Below, piece after piece: positions 42,295-50,361 of a stretch of DNA of 64,000 nucleotides. This DNA comes from Clostridia bacterium (lineage in GTDB: Bacteria; Bacillota; Clostridia; Oscillospirales; Acutalibacteraceae), in assembly GCA_017503785.1 (NCBI GenBank), contig JAFVSK010000020.1, positions 62,001 through 126,000 on the forward strand, given 5' to 3'. A program made the position numbers and the translations under genes. A model generated the notes under the pieces. The model ran no database searches. It was given only the letters and a program-made list of their open reading frames with translations, and was not told where the DNA came from. Within the stretch, counting starts at the first letter, position 1, and every line of letters starts with the position of its first letter.

Positions 42295-42927
42295 TCACTT
42301 TTTTTCAAAAAACTCAAAAATTTCATCGTTTTGCTGAAATTTCAGTGTACCGGCCGACAGTTCGGTGAGCTCGTGCACAAAACCGCCCACCCGATCCAAG
42401 GGTAGCAACACCTGCAGTGTGACCCCCTCGGCAAAGGCGGTATCGGTTACACGGCCGCCGAACTCCGACACCAGCGGTGCCACGCGGCCGTACTGCGCAT
42501 AATCGCAGGCGATCTCTCCCACCGCGCACGGACGGCACTCGCCCACACCCGCTGCGTCGATTGCCAGCGAGGTGCTTTGCGAATAAGCCCGCACCAGTCC
42601 ACCGGTCCCCAACAGAATACCGCCGAAATACCGCGTGACCACCACCACGCAATCGGTGAGGCCGCGCTTTTGCAAGGTCTCCAGCATGGGAAGCCCTGCC
42701 GTACCCTGCGGCTCCCCGTCGTCGGAAAAGCGGCTGATGCCGTTGCGCAGCACGTAGGCGTGCACGTTGTGGCGGGCATCCCAATATTTCTTTTTTCGGG
42801 CAGCAATAAACGCCAGCGCCGCTTCCTCATCGGCAACCGGTTCAATGGCGGCGATAAACCGTGAACGACGGTCTACGTATTCGGCTTCGGCACCGGTGCG
42901 AATGGTTAGGTATGACCGATCATCCAC
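42295..42927 (-). CDS. YigZ/IMPACT family protein
   Basis: 210-residue protein of the UPF0029/YigZ family, whose molecular role is unsettled. The core is seen in RSRFIAAIEPVADEEAALAF, ARHNVHAYVL, FSDDGEPQGTAGLPML and VVVTRYFGGILLGTGGLVRAYS. The C-terminal ferredoxin-like domain follows. The start is the GTG at 42927 with AAGGAGGG six bases upstream; an ATG far upstream lies inside the rpmE region. It sits 63 bases upstream of dgt and may be co-transcribed. Confidence 0.9.
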   Translation of the reverse strand: MDDRSYLTIRTGAEAEYVDRRSRFIAAIEPVADEEAALAFIAARKKKYWDARHNVHAYVLRNGISRFSDDGEPQGTAGLPMLETLQKRGLTDCVVVVTRYFGGILLGTGGLVRAYSQSTSLAIDAAGVGECRPCAVGEIACDYAQYGRVAPLVSEFGGRVTDTAFAEGVTLQVLLPLDRVGGFVHELTELSAGTLKFQQNDEIFEFFEKK

Positions 42928-42950
42928 CGTTATCCCTCCTTCAAAACGAG

Positions 42951-42982
42951 AAAAGGCAGCGCATATCTGCACTGCCCTTTTC
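42951..42982 (-). terminator. Terminator of rpmE
   Basis: GGCAGTGCA/TGCGCTGCC type stem with inner mismatch and T-run on the minus strand, between rpmE and the YigZ gene. Confidence 0.72.
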
Positions 42983-42986
42983 CATC

Positions 42987-43196
42987 TTACTTGCTCTCTT
43001 TGATACCGAAACGCTTGTTGAAGCGATCTACACGGCCACCGGTATCGACCAGCTTCTGTCTGCCGGTGAAAAACGGATGGCACTTGGAGCAGATTTCCAC
43101 GCGGATATTCTCTTTGGTGGAAGACGTCTCAATGACTTCGCCGCACGCGCAAGTAATGGTAGTCTTGGCGTAGTTGGGATGGATGTTCTCTTTCAT
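42987..43196 (-). CDS. rpmE: 50S ribosomal protein L31
   Basis: Large-subunit ribosomal protein of 69 residues with MKENIHPNY, the zinc Cys pairs CACGE and [13 protein letters not shown], and the basic C terminus RFNKRFGI. The four cysteines mark the zinc-containing form, as in L28 of this window. AGAGGTGACAGAGG precedes the ATG. Own terminator downstream. Confidence 0.96.
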   Translation of the reverse strand: MKENIHPNYAKTTITCACGEVIETSSTKENIRVEICSKCHPFFTGRQKLVDTGGRVDRFNKRFGIKESK

Positions 43197-43257
43197 TCCT
43201 CTGTCACCTCTTTCAGAAGCTGTATTCCCATCGAAGGAATCCTTCGCTTGTATTCAA

Positions 43258-43348
43258 TGGCGGAGAGTTAGGGATTTGAACCCTAGGTACGCTTTAAACG
43301 TACACACGATTTCCAATCGTGCGCCTTCGACCACTCAGCCAACTCTCC
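43258..43348 (-). tRNA. tRNA-Ser (GGA)
   Basis: Class II tRNA: acceptor GGAGAGT/ACTCTCC, anticodon stem ACGAT/ATCGT around TTGGAAA-type loop (anticodon GGA), long variable arm GTACGTT/AGCGTAC, T loop TTCAAAT, discriminator G and encoded CCA. Confidence 0.94.
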
Positions 43349-43371
43349 GAGTTGCACACACGTGCTAAACT

Positions 43372-43400
43372 ATTATAATGAATACATCGCAAAAAATCAA
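43372..43400 (-). promoter_or_regulatory. Promoter of tRNA-Ser
   Basis: TTGATT, 17-base spacer, TATAAT on the minus strand, 24 bases before the tRNA. Confidence 0.8.
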
Positions 43401-43442
43401 GACTAAATTTTAATTTTCTGCAAACTTTTTTTAAAAACCCTA

Positions 43443-43475
43443 AAAAAGCGTGCTTTCTCCCGAAAACACGCTTTT
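43443..43475 (-). terminator. Terminator after the helical-barrel gene
   Basis: AAAAGCGTG/CACGCTTTT stem with a long loop and T-run on the minus strand. Confidence 0.75.
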
Positions 43476-43480
43476 GGGGA

Positions 43481-45859
43481 TCACACGGATACCCGAACGC
43501 GGTCACCTGCTTGCCACAGCCGATCGACGTATGCACGCTGCGTTGCTTCATCCCATTCACAAGGCACTTCTTCCCCGTTCACGGTAACCGTAGGCCGCAC
43601 AGGAGCATACCACGTCATCGGCGTGAAGGCCACAGCGGCACAGGTGCACATCGCAGCGGTGCTGCTTACGCTCACGTCTTTCACAGGCAGATCCAACGCG
43701 CTGATCAGCACGGGATAGGCAGGCGCCTCGCCACGGCAAACACGCAACGCGCCTTGGGGGGCATCGGCGGGCAGCTGCAGCGTGCCTTCGAGTTTTACGT
43801 CATCGCAGTACCACGCACCGAAGCATCCCTCGCCGCACACCGTCACGGTAACACGCTCCTCACCCAAAGGAACATTGTGCACCGTCACGTCGCCGTTGTC
43901 GTTGGCCGGCAGATAATACAAACCTCCTCGATGCCGCAGCACACCGGCCACCGCGCTGCGCAGTGCCTCCATTTGTGCTGTGGCCGCAAAGCTTTGCCAA
44001 TCGCACACCTGATCGGGGTGAATGGCAAACCGCGAGAAATTGGTGGTTTCTTCGGCGTTTTTCCAACGCTCCGAGCGTTTCATCACTTCACTCATGACAC
44101 GATGAACCTCGGCCATGTTGTCGGCGGCACGCTGTAGCTTCATCTCATGACCGTTATGCTGATTCATGTGTACATACCGCCACCAATCACAAGGAATGGC
44201 ACTGTCGAACGCCACGGCACGGTGCCCCAGCGGATGCCACAGCTCGTGCGATTGATAGTGTGCGAGCGCAGGTACGATATCCCGCATCAAATACATACCG
44301 GCAGGATAATCGAAGCCCAACGTCAAGGAGTTGTGGTACACCTCGATGGGCGCCGGAGTCAAATCGCGGTTAGCCCCCACATGCAGGTAGCCCACCGTTT
44401 CATCAAAGAACACTTGGCGGAAGCCTTGCTCCACGCCGGCAAGGATCTCCCCTGCCTGTGTTGCCACCTCGTTGTCACCGTGCTTGAGTGCCTCGTTGCG
44501 CACAGCACGGCAGGCGTTGTACCACAGGCCGTTTACATCAGGCGACAAGAACATACCGTACAGACCCACCTGATCGGCATGGTCTACACCGGTGTTGCCT
44601 TTGCACAGAAGCAACCGGTATTGCGGCTCCGTCAAACGGCGTGCAAAATCGAAGATCTTACGAACGCAGGGGTACATATCCTCCAAATACCCCTCGGGCA
44701 GGAACGCCATAGCTTCATTCCAGGCTGTAATTAAATGCAGCGCCGCAATGGGCGTGTTTTCCATCGCCGGCAAATGAAACAAATAGGTGATTATACGAGC
44801 GGCATCGGCATAGCGGCCGTTCCACAGGAAATCGCGAATAGGATAAATGGTATCCCACAAAGAGAAAAATCCGTATTTTGATGCTGAAGCGCGAACGCCG
44901 ATCCGCCCGCCGTCCATCGGGCCGGTGAGCAACGAATCCAAATACGCGTTGGCCGCTTGACCGTAGGGCTTGGCAAACGGCAAGGCAGCCGTTTCCACGC
45001 AATTGGCGGTGGCACGGCACAGCGCCTCCGCTTTGAGCTGCGCATCCCGCAGCTCGGCATACCGTGCCAAGCCGCGCCGCAAGGAGTCTACAGCGGTTTC
45101 ATCGTCGTGCGCCAGTGCCATTCCCACACGGATGGCCGACCGATCGCCCCACGGCATACGCAGCACCGTCATTCCCGGTGCGGTATCGGGCGTTACAGGG
45201 GCATCGGCACCAAACGCCAAGGTATACTGCACAACGCCATACGGATACGTGATCGTCCCATGATACAGCAGTGCCTCATATTCCTCATGATAGCCGCTTT
45301 CGGTCCACTGAATCTCAGCCGTTCCGTTGAGCCATGGTAGGTCAACATTCAACGGCACCCCGGCTTCTTCGTAATGATCCCCGATCTGGGTGGTGCCGGT
45401 GCCGCGGTGGTGGTCTTTATGCGTACCCTGCACACCGCTGAACAGATAGCGCTGATTGATGCACAGCAACAGTTCCTCGCGCTGATCGGCAGCGCAGGTG
45501 CACTCCCATAGCAGGCGACCGTCATCCAGCAGCAGCTCGTAGGACTGTTCGTCATCGCCGCCTTGCAGATAGGATAAACTAAACTGCGGATCGGCAGGAC
45601 GGTGCAGCAACGTGCGGCCGGTTGCTTCCCGCGTATACAGCTGAAACGCCGCGCCGTAGGCTTGGTACTTTTGCTCGCAAGCATAATTGCGCGAAAAAAT
45701 GGGCAGCTTGATCTCGTCGGGAAACACGGTACCGTTCCAGTAATGGCAGTCGATCCACTGCAGATCCACAACGCCGCCGTCGCTGTCGATGTTGGCCGAC
45801 AGCTCGTTGCGACAAAATCCGCGATACTCGTTTAAATTTTCAGAGGACATCTGAAACAT
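43481..45859 (-). CDS. Large (alpha/alpha)6-barrel glycosidase-like protein
   Basis: 792-residue protein. The N-terminal ~280 residues are a beta-sandwich (RYLFSGVQGTHKDHHRG, ITYPYGVVQYTLAFG). The middle resembles a six-hairpin glycosidase barrel: SKYGFFSLWDTIYPIRDFLW, ARIITYLFHLPAMENT, HLITAWNEAMAFLPEGYLED and HNSLTLGFDYPAGMYLMRDI. A C-terminal beta domain follows. The fold suggests GH78/GH94/GH127-like enzymes, but I cannot assign a family. No signal peptide. Start at 45859 has AGGGAG. Follows the cyclase gene by 17 bases. Confidence 0.75.
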   Translation of the reverse strand: MFQMSSENLNEYRGFCRNELSANIDSDGGVVDLQWIDCHYWNGTVFPDEIKLPIFSRNYACEQKYQAYGAAFQLYTREATGRTLLHRPADPQFSLSYLQGGDDEQSYELLLDDGRLLWECTCAADQREELLLCINQRYLFSGVQGTHKDHHRGTGTTQIGDHYEEAGVPLNVDLPWLNGTAEIQWTESGYHEEYEALLYHGTITYPYGVVQYTLAFGADAPVTPDTAPGMTVLRMPWGDRSAIRVGMALAHDDETAVDSLRRGLARYAELRDAQLKAEALCRATANCVETAALPFAKPYGQAANAYLDSLLTGPMDGGRIGVRASASKYGFFSLWDTIYPIRDFLWNGRYADAARIITYLFHLPAMENTPIAALHLITAWNEAMAFLPEGYLEDMYPCVRKIFDFARRLTEPQYRLLLCKGNTGVDHADQVGLYGMFLSPDVNGLWYNACRAVRNEALKHGDNEVATQAGEILAGVEQGFRQVFFDETVGYLHVGANRDLTPAPIEVYHNSLTLGFDYPAGMYLMRDIVPALAHYQSHELWHPLGHRAVAFDSAIPCDWWRYVHMNQHNGHEMKLQRAADNMAEVHRVMSEVMKRSERWKNAEETTNFSRFAIHPDQVCDWQSFAATAQMEALRSAVAGVLRHRGGLYYLPANDNGDVTVHNVPLGEERVTVTVCGEGCFGAWYCDDVKLEGTLQLPADAPQGALRVCRGEAPAYPVLISALDLPVKDVSVSSTAAMCTCAAVAFTPMTWYAPVRPTVTVNGEEVPCEWDEATQRAYVDRLWQAGDRVRVSV

Positions 45860-45876
45860 ACAATCACTCCCTACGG

Positions 45877-46491
45877 TTAACGCCAGGTGTTTTCGTCCCA
45901 ATCAATGCGCTGCGATTCTGCCAGCACCGCGCGGACAGGGGCGCCGTCGGCTCCGGCAATGCGCAGCGGAGCCGCCATCAGCAAATACGGTACACCCGCC
46001 TCGGCCTTGGAAAGATCTAAACCTTCCAACAATACGATATCGGAGCTTAACAGCTGGCGGTGTACCTCCTCGGCGTAGGTAGGCGGCGCCACCGACGGGC
46101 CCTCCACACCGATAAGCACCAGCCCCGCACCCGACAGCACAAACGCCGCGCTGGGAGTCAGCTGCACGTCGCCCTTAAACAGCACACGCTGCTTGCGGCG
46201 CAATTGGGGCAACAGCTCCTCGGCGGTATCGCCCAATAGCAGGCCGTTGCACTCCACCACGATACATTCGCCGATGCACGCTTCCAGCGGCACCTTGTCG
46301 ATGGCATCGCCCATCATAAAGAAATGGCGCGGCGCATCCATGTGCGTACCGTTATGCAAGCAAGCGGTGATTGCCGTGGTGTTGCACGCATCACCGGCAG
46401 ACATATTGGAAAGCTTGGTAAGCTCGGGCGCAGGGTCGCCGGGGTATACGGGGGCTCGCATCAGCTCGCGAGTAATATCGATCAGTTGCAC
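45877..46491 (-). CDS. Cyclase/kynurenine-formamidase family hydrolase
   Basis: 204-residue metal hydrolase. Family motifs: LIDITRELMRAPVYPGDPAP at the start, NGTHMDAPRHFF (HxGTHxDxPxH signature, here N at the first place), and GVEGPSVAPP with LLSSDIVLLEGLDLS. Members open cyclic or N-formyl amides. The start is the GTG at 46491, eight bases after AAAGGAG; the ATG at 46518 lacks a ribosome site. Co-transcribed with the large barrel protein. Confidence 0.85.
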   Translation of the reverse strand: MQLIDITRELMRAPVYPGDPAPELTKLSNMSAGDACNTTAITACLHNGTHMDAPRHFFMMGDAIDKVPLEACIGECIVVECNGLLLGDTAEELLPQLRRKQRVLFKGDVQLTPSAAFVLSGAGLVLIGVEGPSVAPPTYAEEVHRQLLSSDIVLLEGLDLSKAEAGVPYLLMAAPLRIAGADGAPVRAVLAESQRIDWDENTWR

Positions 46492-46582
46492 ACAACCATC
46501 TCCTTTTGGGTTAATCATAACGGATTTTTCACGCAGTTGCAACCTTTTTTCGCTGTAAGTGCATAGTTTTTTGAAATTCCAC

Positions 46583-46610
46583 TTGACATTCGCCGGAATT
46601 TTGTTATAAT
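46583..46610 (+). promoter_or_regulatory. Promoter of tRNA-Pro
   Basis: Consensus TTGACA, 16-base spacer, TATAAT, 20 bases before the tRNA. Confidence 0.85.
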
Positions 46611-46630
46611 AGTTGAGCAACTGAAAAAAT

Positions 46631-46707
46631 CCGGGTGTAGCGCAGATTGGTAGCGCGCTTGAATGGGGTTCAAGAGGCCGCAGGTTCGACTCCTGTCACT
46701 CGGACCA
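46631..46707 (+). tRNA. tRNA-Pro (GGG)
   Basis: Acceptor CCGGGTG/CACTCGG, D stem GCGC/GCGC, anticodon stem CTTGA/TCAAG around ATGGGGT (anticodon GGG), T arm GCAGG/CCTGT with TTCGACT, encoded ACCA end. Its 3' half is repeated downstream. Confidence 0.95.
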
Positions 46708-46748
46708 AATAAACGCTGATGGCTTTTGCCGTCGGCGTTTATTTATTT
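46707..46748 (+). terminator. Hairpin after tRNA-Pro
   Basis: AAATAAACGC/GCGTTTATTT stem with an interrupted inner stem GGC/GCC and a T-rich end. Confidence 0.75.
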
Positions 46749-46902
46749 CGCGCGGCAGCGGGAAATTGCGGCCTCCTGAACCCGAGAGGGTTTTGGCGTT
46801 AAAAAACGTGCCGGTGGCACGTTTTTAGCCAAAAATGGCGCAGACGGGCACCGCGAAGCGGTCGTCAAGCCTCCGTATGCAAGGCGCAGCCGAAGCAGAC
46901 GG

Positions 46903-46939
46903 CAAGAGGCCGCAGGTTCGACTCCTGTCACTCGCACCA
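46903..46939 (+). repeat. Direct repeat of the tRNA-Pro 3' end (att-like)
   Basis: 37 bases match 46671-46707 with a single mismatch (discriminator region). The copy covers the variable loop, T arm, acceptor 3' strand and CCA, exactly the part that tRNA-targeting integrases duplicate. Confidence 0.85.
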
Positions 46940-46943
46940 TATT

Positions 46944-46985
46944 GGAACGCAAGTATTGATACGATACTTGCGTTCCTTTTTCTTT
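46944..46985 (+). terminator. Strong terminator after the tRNA-Pro 3' copy
   Basis: Thirteen-base perfect stem GGAACGCAAGTAT/ATACTTGCGTTCC, seven-base loop, long T-rich tail. Confidence 0.92.
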
Positions 46986-47212
46986 TTGTCAAAAACAGTT
47001 TGCCACAAGGCTTTTCAGCAATTTTGCAAATGAAATAAAATTCATTGTATAAAAAATGAACACCTAAAAGTAGAAGTTGAGTGACTCAAACCTACCCTAT
47101 TTTGAATAACTAAAATCACTCTGAAACTTTTCTCGAAAGATTAATTTATCGTGACCGAGATTAGTTTCATTGTGGGAGAAAAGTTTCGTTATCAAAAAGA
47201 ATAATTTTAGTA

Positions 47213-47241
47213 TTGCAGAATTGAGCAAACAATGATATAAT
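47213..47241 (+). promoter_or_regulatory. Promoter of the gene at 47277
   Basis: TTGCAG, 17-base spacer, TATAAT, 35 bases before the ATG. Confidence 0.7.
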
Positions 47242-47276
47242 AATGCAAAATTTAACAGATAAAGGAGCCTTTATCA

Positions 47277-47684
47277 ATGGGATTGTTTGATATGTTCAAA
47301 AAAAACAGCAAACTATCTTGGGCGGAATCGATTCAAGTTTTAAATGATAATAAGATTTCTTTGCAAGAATTTATTAACATGAATGCACAGCATCCGCTCT
47401 TTTACTCAACCCCAGCTGGAGAAAATTCAGAAGGGCAAGTGACTTTGTGGTTATTAAACCACGCAAAACTTAATATGAGCTTTTATCCCACTTTTCTATC
47501 CAAAGAATATTGTTATAAATCTTTATCTTCTGCGGGAAGAAAAAATTTTATTATAATTGAAGGAACATTAGAAAGCGCACTTTCCTCGTTAGACACCAGC
47601 CCGGTTCTTGCAAATGTCGGTTTGCTTATACAAGATGAAAATGGTCAATTGGCAATTCCACCTCAAATGAGAGTACAAAAATAA
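47277..47684 (+). CDS. AT-rich protein, SseB-like fold possible
   Basis: 135-residue cytoplasmic protein that I do not firmly recognise. The order of short segments (ISLQEFINMNAQHPLFYST, GQVTLWLLNHAKLNMSFYPTF, NFIIIEGTLESALSSLDTSP, VGLLIQDENG) is reminiscent of SseB N-terminal domain proteins, a low-confidence impression. AAAGGAG precedes the ATG. Codon use is AT-rich, unlike the surrounding chromosome, which suggests acquisition together with the tRNA-Pro repeats around it. Confidence 0.65.
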   Translation: MGLFDMFKKNSKLSWAESIQVLNDNKISLQEFINMNAQHPLFYSTPAGENSEGQVTLWLLNHAKLNMSFYPTFLSKEYCYKSLSSAGRKNFIIIEGTLESALSSLDTSPVLANVGLLIQDENGQLAIPPQMRVQK

Positions 47685-47807
47685 TTGTTTTACATAGGGT
47701 TGCATTTGCAAAAAAAGGTTGCATTGAAATGCAATCCAAAATCCAAAATGCAACTTGTGAAACCCGATGCAACCCGTATTAAAATTTGCGTTATAATTCA
47801 AAAAAAT

Positions 47808-47846
47808 GAGGAATGACCGCAAGGTCGTTCCTCGTTTTGTTTTTTC
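47808..47846 (+). terminator. Terminator downstream of the 47277 gene
   Basis: GAGGAATGACC/GGTCGTTCCTC stem (one G-T pair), GCAA tetraloop, T-rich tail. Confidence 0.82.
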
Positions 47847-47849
47847 AGG

Positions 47850-47866
47850 GAGTGACAGGAGTCGAA
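47850..47866 (-). repeat. Inverted fragment of tRNA-Pro
   Basis: GAGTGACAGGAGTCGAA is the reverse complement of the tRNA-Pro T-arm/acceptor sequence (46686-46702 region). Confidence 0.65.
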
Positions 47867-48219
47867 AGTGTCCGCGTGTGAGCGCCGCCAGTGGCGGATG
47901 CAGCGAACACGCAGGACTGTGCCGCAACAAGGTGAAATGAGCCGTCTTTAGCGCGGCGAAATTGAACCGCTGTTGCAAACGTATTGGCACAAGCTCCGAT
48001 TTGCAGAAATCGGCAAACGAGCACTACACAGATCTCAAGAGGCCGCGTGTGATTTAGTGCAAGTGTTAAAACGAGTAAGGCGGTATTATCGCATTCGGGA
48101 CGATGTGGGCATCGTCCTCTACGACCGAAGCTCACAGTTATTCTGTAATGTTGTTGACAAAGAATTTTATCTATTATAAAATTAGGTGGTTGTAAAACTA
48201 TAGCGAAAAGAGTGATTGA

Positions 48220-49296
48220 ATGAAAATTATTGATATTCAAACAAAACTTGTTAGCTTTAAGAGAAGAAAAGTGTTTAAGATCGCATTTGGGACAGGCTCT
48301 GATCGTTCAAGCAGAATATACACTAAGGTCATTACAGACAGCGGAATTTATGGACTTGGAGAGGCCGCTCCCGCTCCTCTTGTTACGGGCGAAACGTTGG
48401 ATACTGTTGTTGCTGCGATCGAGTTTATGAAGCCGTTCCTCATCGGAATGGATCCCACCGATATAGCAGCAATTCACGAAAAAATGGATAAAACGCTTTT
48501 GTTTAATCCTGCTGCAAAGGCGGCCGTTGATGTTGCCTGCTATGACATAATTGGCAAAAAAGAGGGGAAAGCCGTTCATAAACTGCTTGGCGCAAAAACG
48601 GATTCTCTACAAACAGATATCACTATAGGCATTGATACTATTGAAGAAATGACAAGGGAATGCGTCGAACGCGTTAATCAAGGATTTAGAATACTTAAAA
48701 TCAAATGCGGAATTGATCCAAACAAGGATATTGAAGTTTTACGCGAGATAAGAAAAGCGGTTGGTGACGAAATTGATCTCAGAATTGATATAAACCAGGG
48801 CTACGATACGGAAACCGCGTTGCGCGTTCTCAAGGAAATTGCGGAATTTAATATTAGCGAGGCGGAACAACCGCTTCCTTTTTGGGATGTTCACGGAATG
48901 GCTGAAATAAAAAAACTTTCGCCAATTCCTATTATGGCGGACGAAAGCGTTCATTCTCCCGAGCAGGCAAGAATTGTTTGCGAACACGATGCCTGTGATA
49001 TAGTGAATATCAAATTTATGAAGTGCGGCGGAATTTACAAGGCACTTCAGATCAGCGATATTGCAAAAGAATTTGGTAAAACCTGTCTTGTCGGATGTAT
49101 GTCTGAATCAAAGCTGGCAATAGCCGCTGCCGCTGCTGTTGTTGTTGCAAAGGACAATATTGTTTCAGCCGATCTTGATTCCTTCTTTTCTTTTACCGAT
49201 CCCGAAAAAGGCGTTACAGGCGGCTTTGAGGTTGATAAGGATGTTATCACCCTTTCAAGCGGTGCAGGATATGGATTTAATAACTACGAGTTTTAG
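48220..49296 (+). CDS. Enolase-superfamily dipeptide epimerase-like protein
   Basis: 358-residue enzyme of the mandelate racemase/muconate lactonising group, closest in layout to L-Ala-D/L-Glu epimerases. The N-terminal capping domain has YGLGEAAPAPLVTGET. The barrel has the catalytic KIKCG, metal ligands in RIDINQG, EAEQPLP and MADESVHSP, and the second catalytic Lys in VNIKFMKCGG. Such enzymes recycle peptidoglycan or dietary dipeptides. AT-rich codons set it apart from the flanking genes. Stands alone, ended by a terminator. Confidence 0.87.
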   Translation: MKIIDIQTKLVSFKRRKVFKIAFGTGSDRSSRIYTKVITDSGIYGLGEAAPAPLVTGETLDTVVAAIEFMKPFLIGMDPTDIAAIHEKMDKTLLFNPAAKAAVDVACYDIIGKKEGKAVHKLLGAKTDSLQTDITIGIDTIEEMTRECVERVNQGFRILKIKCGIDPNKDIEVLREIRKAVGDEIDLRIDINQGYDTETALRVLKEIAEFNISEAEQPLPFWDVHGMAEIKKLSPIPIMADESVHSPEQARIVCEHDACDIVNIKFMKCGGIYKALQISDIAKEFGKTCLVGCMSESKLAIAAAAAVVVAKDNIVSADLDSFFSFTDPEKGVTGGFEVDKDVITLSSGAGYGFNNYEF

Positions 49297-49372
49297 GAAG
49301 AAACAAACGATGGATTACCTATCGTGCCAAGGCGATTGCAAAAAACACAAGCAGCGCGAACTCTCCCACCAA

Positions 49373-49420
49373 CAAACCGAAAAGGGACGGTCGTTTGACC
49401 GTCCCTTTTTCGGTTGTTTT
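49373..49420. terminator. Bidirectional terminator
   Basis: AAAGGGACGGTC/GACCGTCCCTTT perfect stem with GTTT loop, extended by ACCGA/TCGGT, with T- and A-rich flanks. Confidence 0.9.
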
Positions 49421-49521
49421 ATTCACATAACCAAAATAATAGCGATCCTCGTTGGTGCGCTCAGCAGTAAACAAACTGCCGTGAACAACAATACCGATGG
49501 TTTTTGCTCCCGGGGATCTCC

Positions 49522-50259
49522 TTACACAATCGCCTCGCGCAGCCATTCCAGGGTGCATTTGACCATGTGCGCACCGGTCTCGGCAGAGGCTTCCTTGGCG
49601 CTCTCGGCAAACCATTCGGTGTTCTGCGAGCAGCGCGACAGGTCGACGTTCTGCGGCCAGGTGCCCATCATCAGCGAGGTTTCCCATTTGCCCGCATGGT
49701 CGAAGCCGCCACACTTCTTCTGTGCTTCCGCACCGATGAGCGGAATGACCTTAATATAGGAGAACGGATCGTCGCCCGTGCCGCAGTTTTCGTAGTAACT
49801 GGCATAGGAATCGCTGCCCCACCAGCCCTTGCCGAGCGTTTCTTCCATATACTCCATCGTGACCTTCTTGGCTGCCTTGTGGCAAGCAATGGTCATCGGC
49901 ATCAGGCCGGCGTTCTCCGTCTGATGATGCGGAACAAGATAAATGTTCTTGATGCCTGCATAGATCATGGATTTCAGTACGTCGTAGATATACGCGGCGT
50001 AGGTATCCTCGTTCACGTGAAAATGGCTGGGCTTGGGTTCACAAACGGCATACGATGCCACACCGTACCAAATGGGCGGGCACACAACGATCTCCTTTTC
50101 CTTTTCGAGCTCGCGCAGGCAGCCGGTGACCACCATCGTATCCGTACCGCAGGAGGCGTGATGTGCGTGGTACTCCAGCGTGCCGATCGGAATAACGAAC
50201 GGTACTTTCCGTGCGACGGCATCCTCGATTTGATCGTAGAACATATCAATAAGCTGCAT
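49522..50259 (-). CDS. Creatininase family hydrolase
   Basis: 245-residue metal-dependent amidohydrolase. Family signature elements: VIPIGTLEYHAHHASCGTDT (normally GxxHGxHLPLGTD), then IYAGIKNIYLVPHHQTENAG in place of the NGHGGN motif, and CGGFDHAGKWETSLMM matching AGExETS. The changes at GTLEYHAHH and HHQTENAG set it apart from true creatininases, so the substrate is open. AAAGGATG precedes the ATG at 50259. It lies 100 bases downstream of an AraC gene and beside the QueG-like genes. Confidence 0.85.
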   Translation of the reverse strand: MQLIDMFYDQIEDAVARKVPFVIPIGTLEYHAHHASCGTDTMVVTGCLRELEKEKEIVVCPPIWYGVASYAVCEPKPSHFHVNEDTYAAYIYDVLKSMIYAGIKNIYLVPHHQTENAGLMPMTIACHKAAKKVTMEYMEETLGKGWWGSDSYASYYENCGTGDDPFSYIKVIPLIGAEAQKKCGGFDHAGKWETSLMMGTWPQNVDLSRCSQNTEWFAESAKEASAETGAHMVKCTLEWLREAIV

Positions 50260-50361
50260 AAATGACATCCTTTCCTTGCTTTTTGTCTTTTTTAAGTATA
50301 CTCCCAAACACCGAATAAATCAATGGGGTATTGCTAAAGATTTTGCCGAAAGCTTCCCATT

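Larger units (their letters stand above)
46749..47211. other. Gene-free stretch with tRNA-Pro debris and hairpins
   Basis: No coding region is supported between tRNA-Pro and the gene at 47277. The stretch contains an AACGTGCC/GGCACGTT hairpin near 46805-46828, a 37-base copy of the tRNA-Pro 3' end (46903-46939) with its own strong terminator, and an AT-rich part with inverted repeats GAAACTTTTCTC (47123-47134) and GAGAAAAGTTTC (47176-47187). Confidence 0.7.
47685..48219. other. Gene-free stretch with more tRNA-Pro fragments
   Basis: No supported gene. It contains a GGTTGCATT/ATGCAA hairpin region (about 47715-47745), a terminator (47808-47846), a 17-base inverted tRNA-Pro fragment (47850-47866), a 12-base direct fragment TCAAGAGGCCGC (48035-48046), and a GC-rich part between them that differs in composition from both flanks. 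Confidence 0.65.

Noticed and set aside
46903..46939. A second functional tRNA-Pro gene
   Set aside because: Only the 3' part is present; there is no matching 5' acceptor, D arm or anticodon arm.
46743..46952. A 69-codon minus-strand open frame containing GVEPAAS
   Set aside because: It is the antisense of the duplicated tRNA-Pro end, a well-known source of false genes.
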